DNA of 64,000 bases from Mesorhizobium sp. M4B.F.Ca.ET.203.01.1.1 (GTDB taxonomy: Bacteria; Pseudomonadota; Alphaproteobacteria; Rhizobiales; Rhizobiaceae), in contig NZ_SRUO01000006.1 in the NCBI RefSeq assembly GCF_004791025.1, forward strand, positions 124,001-188,000, written 5' to 3'. This document shows, in pieces, positions 60,783 through 64,000 of the stretch; the first letter of the stretch is position 1; every line of letters starts with the position of its first letter. A program made the translations under genes and the position numbers. The notes under the pieces are model-generated. The model worked only from the letters and a program-made list of their open reading frames with translations, did no database searches and was not told the origin of the DNA.

Positions 60783-62501
60783 ATGGAGCGGAAGCTCGCT
60801 GCCATCCTTGCCATCGATGTCGTAGGGTACTCGGCGCTCATGGAGGCGGATGAAGCGGGCACCTTCGATCGGCTGAAACGTGGCCGCAAAGAGCTGTTCG
60901 AGCCGGAAATCGAGACGCGACACGGGCGAATCTTCAAGCTGATGGGAGACGGCCTGCTGGCGGAGTTCGGCAGCGTGGTAGATGCAGTCGAATGCGCGGT
61001 CACGCTTCAGCGCGGCATGGCGGAACGTAACGCGAGCGTCGCCGAAGACCAGCGCTTCGAAGTCCGGATCGGAATCAACCTTGGGGAAGTGATCGTCGAA
61101 GGGGACGATCGCTATGGCGAGGGTGTGAATGTGGCGTCGCGCCTCCAACAACTCGCCGAGCCCGGTGGCATCTGCGTTTCGGAGAAGGTGTCCAAGGAGG
61201 TTAGGCAGAAGCTAGCGTTTGCGTTCGAGCCCATGGGCGAGCAGCGGGTGAAGAACATAGCCGAGCCGGTATACTGCTATCGCGTGAACCTGCAGCTTCC
61301 GAGAGCGGCTCCGGTAGGGCGACTGGCATCGCTGGAACTGCCCGACAGGCCCTCGATCGCGGTCTTGCCTTTTACCAACATGAGCAACGATCCGGAGCAG
61401 GAAACCTTTGTCGACGGCTTGACCGAAGACTTGATCACCGACCTGTCTCGCTCAGCCGGCCTCTTCGTCATCGCGCGCAACTCGACCTTTGCTTACAAGG
61501 GGCGGTCGGTCGATGTGCGTTTGGCCGCGCGTGATCTTGGGGTGCGCTATGTGATTGAAGGCAGCGCCCGGCGCGCCGCGGGGCGCGTGCGCATCAATGC
61601 GCAGCTGATCGACGCGGTCGGCGGCGATCATATCTGGGCCGAGCGTTACGACAGCAGCCTCGAGGATATCTTTGCAGTGCAGGATGAGGTCACGGCCAAG
61701 ATCGTCGAAGCCCTCGTCGGTCGATTGGCCGGACAGCCGGCGCGCAAACGGCCGACGAGTCTCGAAGCGTATGACCTCTGTGTGCGAGCCCGCGGTGTCA
61801 GTTTTCAGACCGGGTTAGGCGCGCGGGAAGCGCGCACCCTCCTGGAAAAGGCGATCGGACTCGATCCCGACTATGCCGAAGCACATAGCTTGCTGGCCCT
61901 CAATCTTTGGCTCGGCTGGCTGTTCTGGAACGAGCCGAGGGAAACCAACCAGCCTCGCGCCCTCGCGGAAGCTCAGCGGGCAGTGGCGCTCGACCCTAAC
62001 GATGCCGGGAACCGCTGGTTGCTGGGTATCATACTTAGTCACGAACGGCGCTTCCCGGAATCGGATGCTGAGTTCGAAGCGACCTTCAAGCTCGATCCCA
62101 ATCATGCCGATGCCTGGGCGATGCGCTCGGATCTCATCACCTTAAGGGGCGACGCCGTCAAGGGCGTCGAATTTGTGAAGCGGGCGTTGCGGCTCAATCC
62201 GCACCCTCCGGGATGGTACTACTGGATGGCCGGTCAAGCCTATTATGCGCTCGGCGACTATCAATCTGCGGTCGAGGCCTTACGCAGGCCGGAAACCTAC
62301 CGCACCACGTCGCGGCGCATCTTAGCGGCAGCCCTTGCGCAGCTCGGGCGCCTTGATGAAGCTCGTCAAGAGGCGGAATTCTTCCTGATGAGCGATCCCC
62401 ATTTCAGCATCGGGCACTGGGCAACATCACAGCCATTCGACGACGAGGAAGTGCTCCAGCGCTTCGTCGAAGGCTACCGCAAGGCTGGCCTTCCCGACTA
62501 A
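60783..62501 (+). CDS. class III adenylate cyclase with TolB-like and TPR domains
   Basis: 572 residues. The N-terminal cyclase domain (1-165) has metal Asp12 in AIDVVGYSALMEADE and Asp56 in KLMGDGLLAEF, with VRIGINLGEVIVEGDDRYGEGVNVASRL later. A middle domain from about 190 (IAVLPFTNMSNDPEQETFVDGL, YVIEGSARRAAGRVRINAQLIDA) is FlgO/TolB-like, and the rest forms TPR-type helices. It would make cAMP or cGMP in the cytoplasm, regulated by protein contacts. Rhizobia carry many such paralogues. A relic of a close paralogue is at 56271. Confidence 0.92.
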   Translation: MERKLAAILAIDVVGYSALMEADEAGTFDRLKRGRKELFEPEIETRHGRIFKLMGDGLLAEFGSVVDAVECAVTLQRGMAERNASVAEDQRFEVRIGINLGEVIVEGDDRYGEGVNVASRLQQLAEPGGICVSEKVSKEVRQKLAFAFEPMGEQRVKNIAEPVYCYRVNLQLPRAAPVGRLASLELPDRPSIAVLPFTNMSNDPEQETFVDGLTEDLITDLSRSAGLFVIARNSTFAYKGRSVDVRLAARDLGVRYVIEGSARRAAGRVRINAQLIDAVGGDHIWAERYDSSLEDIFAVQDEVTAKIVEALVGRLAGQPARKRPTSLEAYDLCVRARGVSFQTGLGAREARTLLEKAIGLDPDYAEAHSLLALNLWLGWLFWNEPRETNQPRALAEAQRAVALDPNDAGNRWLLGIILSHERRFPESDAEFEATFKLDPNHADAWAMRSDLITLRGDAVKGVEFVKRALRLNPHPPGWYYWMAGQAYYALGDYQSAVEALRRPETYRTTSRRILAAALAQLGRLDEARQEAEFFLMSDPHFSIGHWATSQPFDDEEVLQRFVEGYRKAGLPD

Positions 62502-62819
62502 AGGGCGCATCCTTTGGATCGCCGGCTTGCTCTCGTCAGATATAGGCTCGTCTTTTGACTATGAGGGCAATGCCCGTGGGTTTCATCGATCAATGTCCGT
62601 TGAGGGCGCAAACGCCCCTCACCTTCGCCTGTTCACTCAGATGTCTGCTATTGGGGTGCGGGCAGGATCCGTGCGACGACCGAGATTAGGCGCAAAGCTG
62701 ACACTCGCTGCCATGCGTAGAGATTGTCGACACGAAGGAACACAGTGGCATTGCCACGAGCGGAATGACGGCCTTACAAACGCCTGACGACGAATTCTCA
62801 GGATAGGGCAGGGGCTACT
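62502..62819. other. 318-base intergenic region, no gene seen
   Basis: A short open frame at 62527-62787 has no ribosome-binding site and no domain-like pattern. No repeat, tRNA or clear promoter was recognised. Confidence 0.45.
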
Positions 62820-63614
62820 ATGAGTGGCTGGTTGCATACTCTTCCACTCGCTTGGATGGCTGTCGTAGTGTTCGGGGCCACCTATATCGTCGCCTTGATC
62901 TTGCACCAAGTCATCGCCGCTCTGTCTGCGGGCTCCGCGGCGCGGTCGTTCAAGGCGCTTTCGCCTGGCATGTTGCCGCCGCTCGGGATCATCTTTGGCC
63001 TATTTGTGGCGTTCACCGCGGCTCAGGTCTGGAGCGACAACGATCGCGCCAATGCGTCAGTCAATCGTGAGGCCAGTGCGTTGCGGTCGGCCGTGGTTCT
63101 GGCGAGCAGTTTTCCAGGGGAGCCCGAGGCGCGCCTACTGGCGCTGGTGCGCAGCTATATCGAGGAAACGACGAGCCGGGAGTGGCCGCTGATGGCCGAG
63201 AGCGCGGCGACCCTCACCATAATCCCGCCGGCGCTTAACGAGGCGCTGCGGACGACGCTGGCTTTGGCGCCAGCCAATCCCGGCCAGGAGATCGCGCAGC
63301 GCGAGATGACGAGGGCGCTTGAAGATGCCTTCGAGGCGCGTCGCCAACGGGTTCTCGTCAGCTCGGCACAAGTCAACCCCACGAAGTGGGCCTGCCTGAT
63401 CCTGCAAGCCTTCTGTGCTCTTCTCGCGATCGCGGTCGTCCATAGTGACAACCGAATGGCATCGGCGATCGCTCTTGGAAGTTTTGCGACCGGCGTGGCG
63501 GCATCCGTTTTGTTAATTCTCGCCCACGACCGGCCCTTCACGGGAGAGATCGCAGTATCACCGCAACCGTTGCTGCAGGTTATGCCCGAAGCCAATGCGG
63601 GCGCTGGCGGATGA
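62820..63614 (+). CDS. DUF4239 membrane protein
   Basis: 264 residues. Two N-terminal membrane helices (WMAVVVFGATYIVALILHQVIA and LPPLGIIFGLFVAFTAAQVW) and two C-terminal ones (WACLILQAFCALLAIAVV, AIALGSFATGVAASVLLIL) enclose a helical cytoplasmic or periplasmic part. The GLFVAFTAAQVWSDNDRANASVNREASAL block is the signature of DUF4239, a bestrophin-like family of unknown function. It stands alone on the plus strand. Confidence 0.8.
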   Translation: MSGWLHTLPLAWMAVVVFGATYIVALILHQVIAALSAGSAARSFKALSPGMLPPLGIIFGLFVAFTAAQVWSDNDRANASVNREASALRSAVVLASSFPGEPEARLLALVRSYIEETTSREWPLMAESAATLTIIPPALNEALRTTLALAPANPGQEIAQREMTRALEDAFEARRQRVLVSSAQVNPTKWACLILQAFCALLAIAVVHSDNRMASAIALGSFATGVAASVLLILAHDRPFTGEIAVSPQPLLQVMPEANAGAGG

Positions 63615-63690
63615 TACAGGCCGGAGTGCCAAGACGGGTAAATTCCGTCGCGCTGTGAGGCTCTGATTTGGTGACAGGCAAAACTGCCCC

Positions 63691-64000
63691 CTACGAGTCG
63701 TCCCTCTCGTCGCGCAGATTGGACACAACGCGGCGGTTCTGCGACCTGCAGGCGGTGTCGGGACAGTCGCGGACCAGCCTGTCCTTGCCGTAGCCCTTCG
63801 CCCACATGCGGTTGCGGTCTATACCGCCGGCGGCGAGGTAGTTCATCACGGCATCGGCGCGCTGCTGCGACAGCGCCGTTTCGCTTGCGCCGGGATCGTC
63901 GGCGAAACCCTGCAGCTTGAGCAGCCAGCGCGGATACTTTGCCAACCAGGCGATCTGGGTGTCGAGGGTGGTCTTGGCGACAGAATCGAGCTCCGCCGAA
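63691..64000 (-). CDS. OmpA-family peptidoglycan-binding protein, 5' part outside the window
   Basis: The minus-strand frame is open to the right edge, so only the last 103 residues are visible. They form most of an OmpA C-terminal domain: WLAKYPRWLLKLQGFADDPG, then ALSQQRADAVMNYLAAGGID and the Arg of SQNRRVVSN that, with the Asp of the GFADD segment, holds diaminopimelate of peptidoglycan. The protein probably anchors to the cell wall from the outer membrane or periplasm. It faces the DUF4239 gene across 76 bases. Confidence 0.85.
   Translation of the reverse strand, partial: SAELDSVAKTTLDTQIAWLAKYPRWLLKLQGFADDPGASETALSQQRADAVMNYLAAGGIDRNRMWAKGYGKDRLVRDCPDTACRSQNRRVVSNLRDERDDS

Noticed and set aside
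62527..62787. Possible small plus-strand gene before the DUF4239 gene
   Set aside because: No start signal and no domain-like sequence.
1..64000. CRISPR array
   Set aside because: No regularly spaced direct repeats were found, and no cas genes are present; the repeats seen are single inverted-repeat elements.

Overview
The window is GC-rich chromosomal DNA from an alphaproteobacterium of the order Hyphomicrobiales, most likely Mesorhizobium or a close relative. The reasons are a Ros/MucR regulator with the CysAspHis2 finger variant, a TGA-N9-TCA iron box in front of exbB, many binding-protein-dependent sugar and nucleoside ABC transporters, and several families of short palindromic intergenic repeats. 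The genus is an inference from gene content; no 16S gene is present.

Layout. 0-12.8 kb: a DUF429 protein cut by the left edge, beta-carbonic anhydrase, a secreted SnoaL-like protein, an M3 metallopeptidase, then a divergent transport locus (M81 peptidase, two permeases and a binding protein leftward; SDR, ATPase and RpiR regulator rightward), followed by DUF167 and YggT genes. 12.86 kb: tRNA-Ala(CGC). About 13.0-23.45 kb: an accessory island with visibly lower GC. It carries an OLD-type ATPase/TOPRIM nuclease, a fusion of a nucleotide-processing (NDT/TIR-like) domain to a PD-(D/E)XK nuclease, a second PD-(D/E)XK nuclease, a ParB-like protein, a small zinc-binding protein, a serine recombinase, a GHKL ATPase and a DndB-like protein. 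Its right border lies against the 3' remnant of a glycan-synthesis gene. 23.8-38.5 kb: small rhizobial genes, TonB-ExbD-ExbB, isochorismatase-family hydrolase, LLM flavin oxidoreductase, SDR, a BMP-type nucleoside ABC transporter, a fused enoyl-CoA hydratase/3-hydroxyacyl-CoA dehydrogenase and a TetR regulator. 38.5-46.3 kb: a sugar ABC operon with SMP-30 lactonase and tautomerase, and a two-component system. 46.5-52.1 kb: GH15 glucoamylase, 6-phosphogluconate dehydrogenase, glucose-6-phosphate dehydrogenase and a ROK glucokinase, a route from glucan to the pentose phosphate pathway. 52.2-64 kb: MucR, aminotransferase, two MFS transporters, a broken 2-hydroxyacid dehydrogenase, a cyclase relic, LysR, a BBE-type FAD oxidase, an adenylate cyclase with TPRs, a DUF4239 protein, and an OmpA-like protein cut by the right edge.

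The most interesting part is the island. Its left third (13.08-16.56 kb, one strand, genes overlapping or close together) looks like a three-gene defence cassette that I cannot match to a named system. Its right end (20.5-23.4 kb) pairs a GHKL ATPase with a DndB-like protein that appears damaged at the island border. Elsewhere, three families of 150-190 bp inverted-repeat elements sit in intergenic gaps, several of them between convergent genes.
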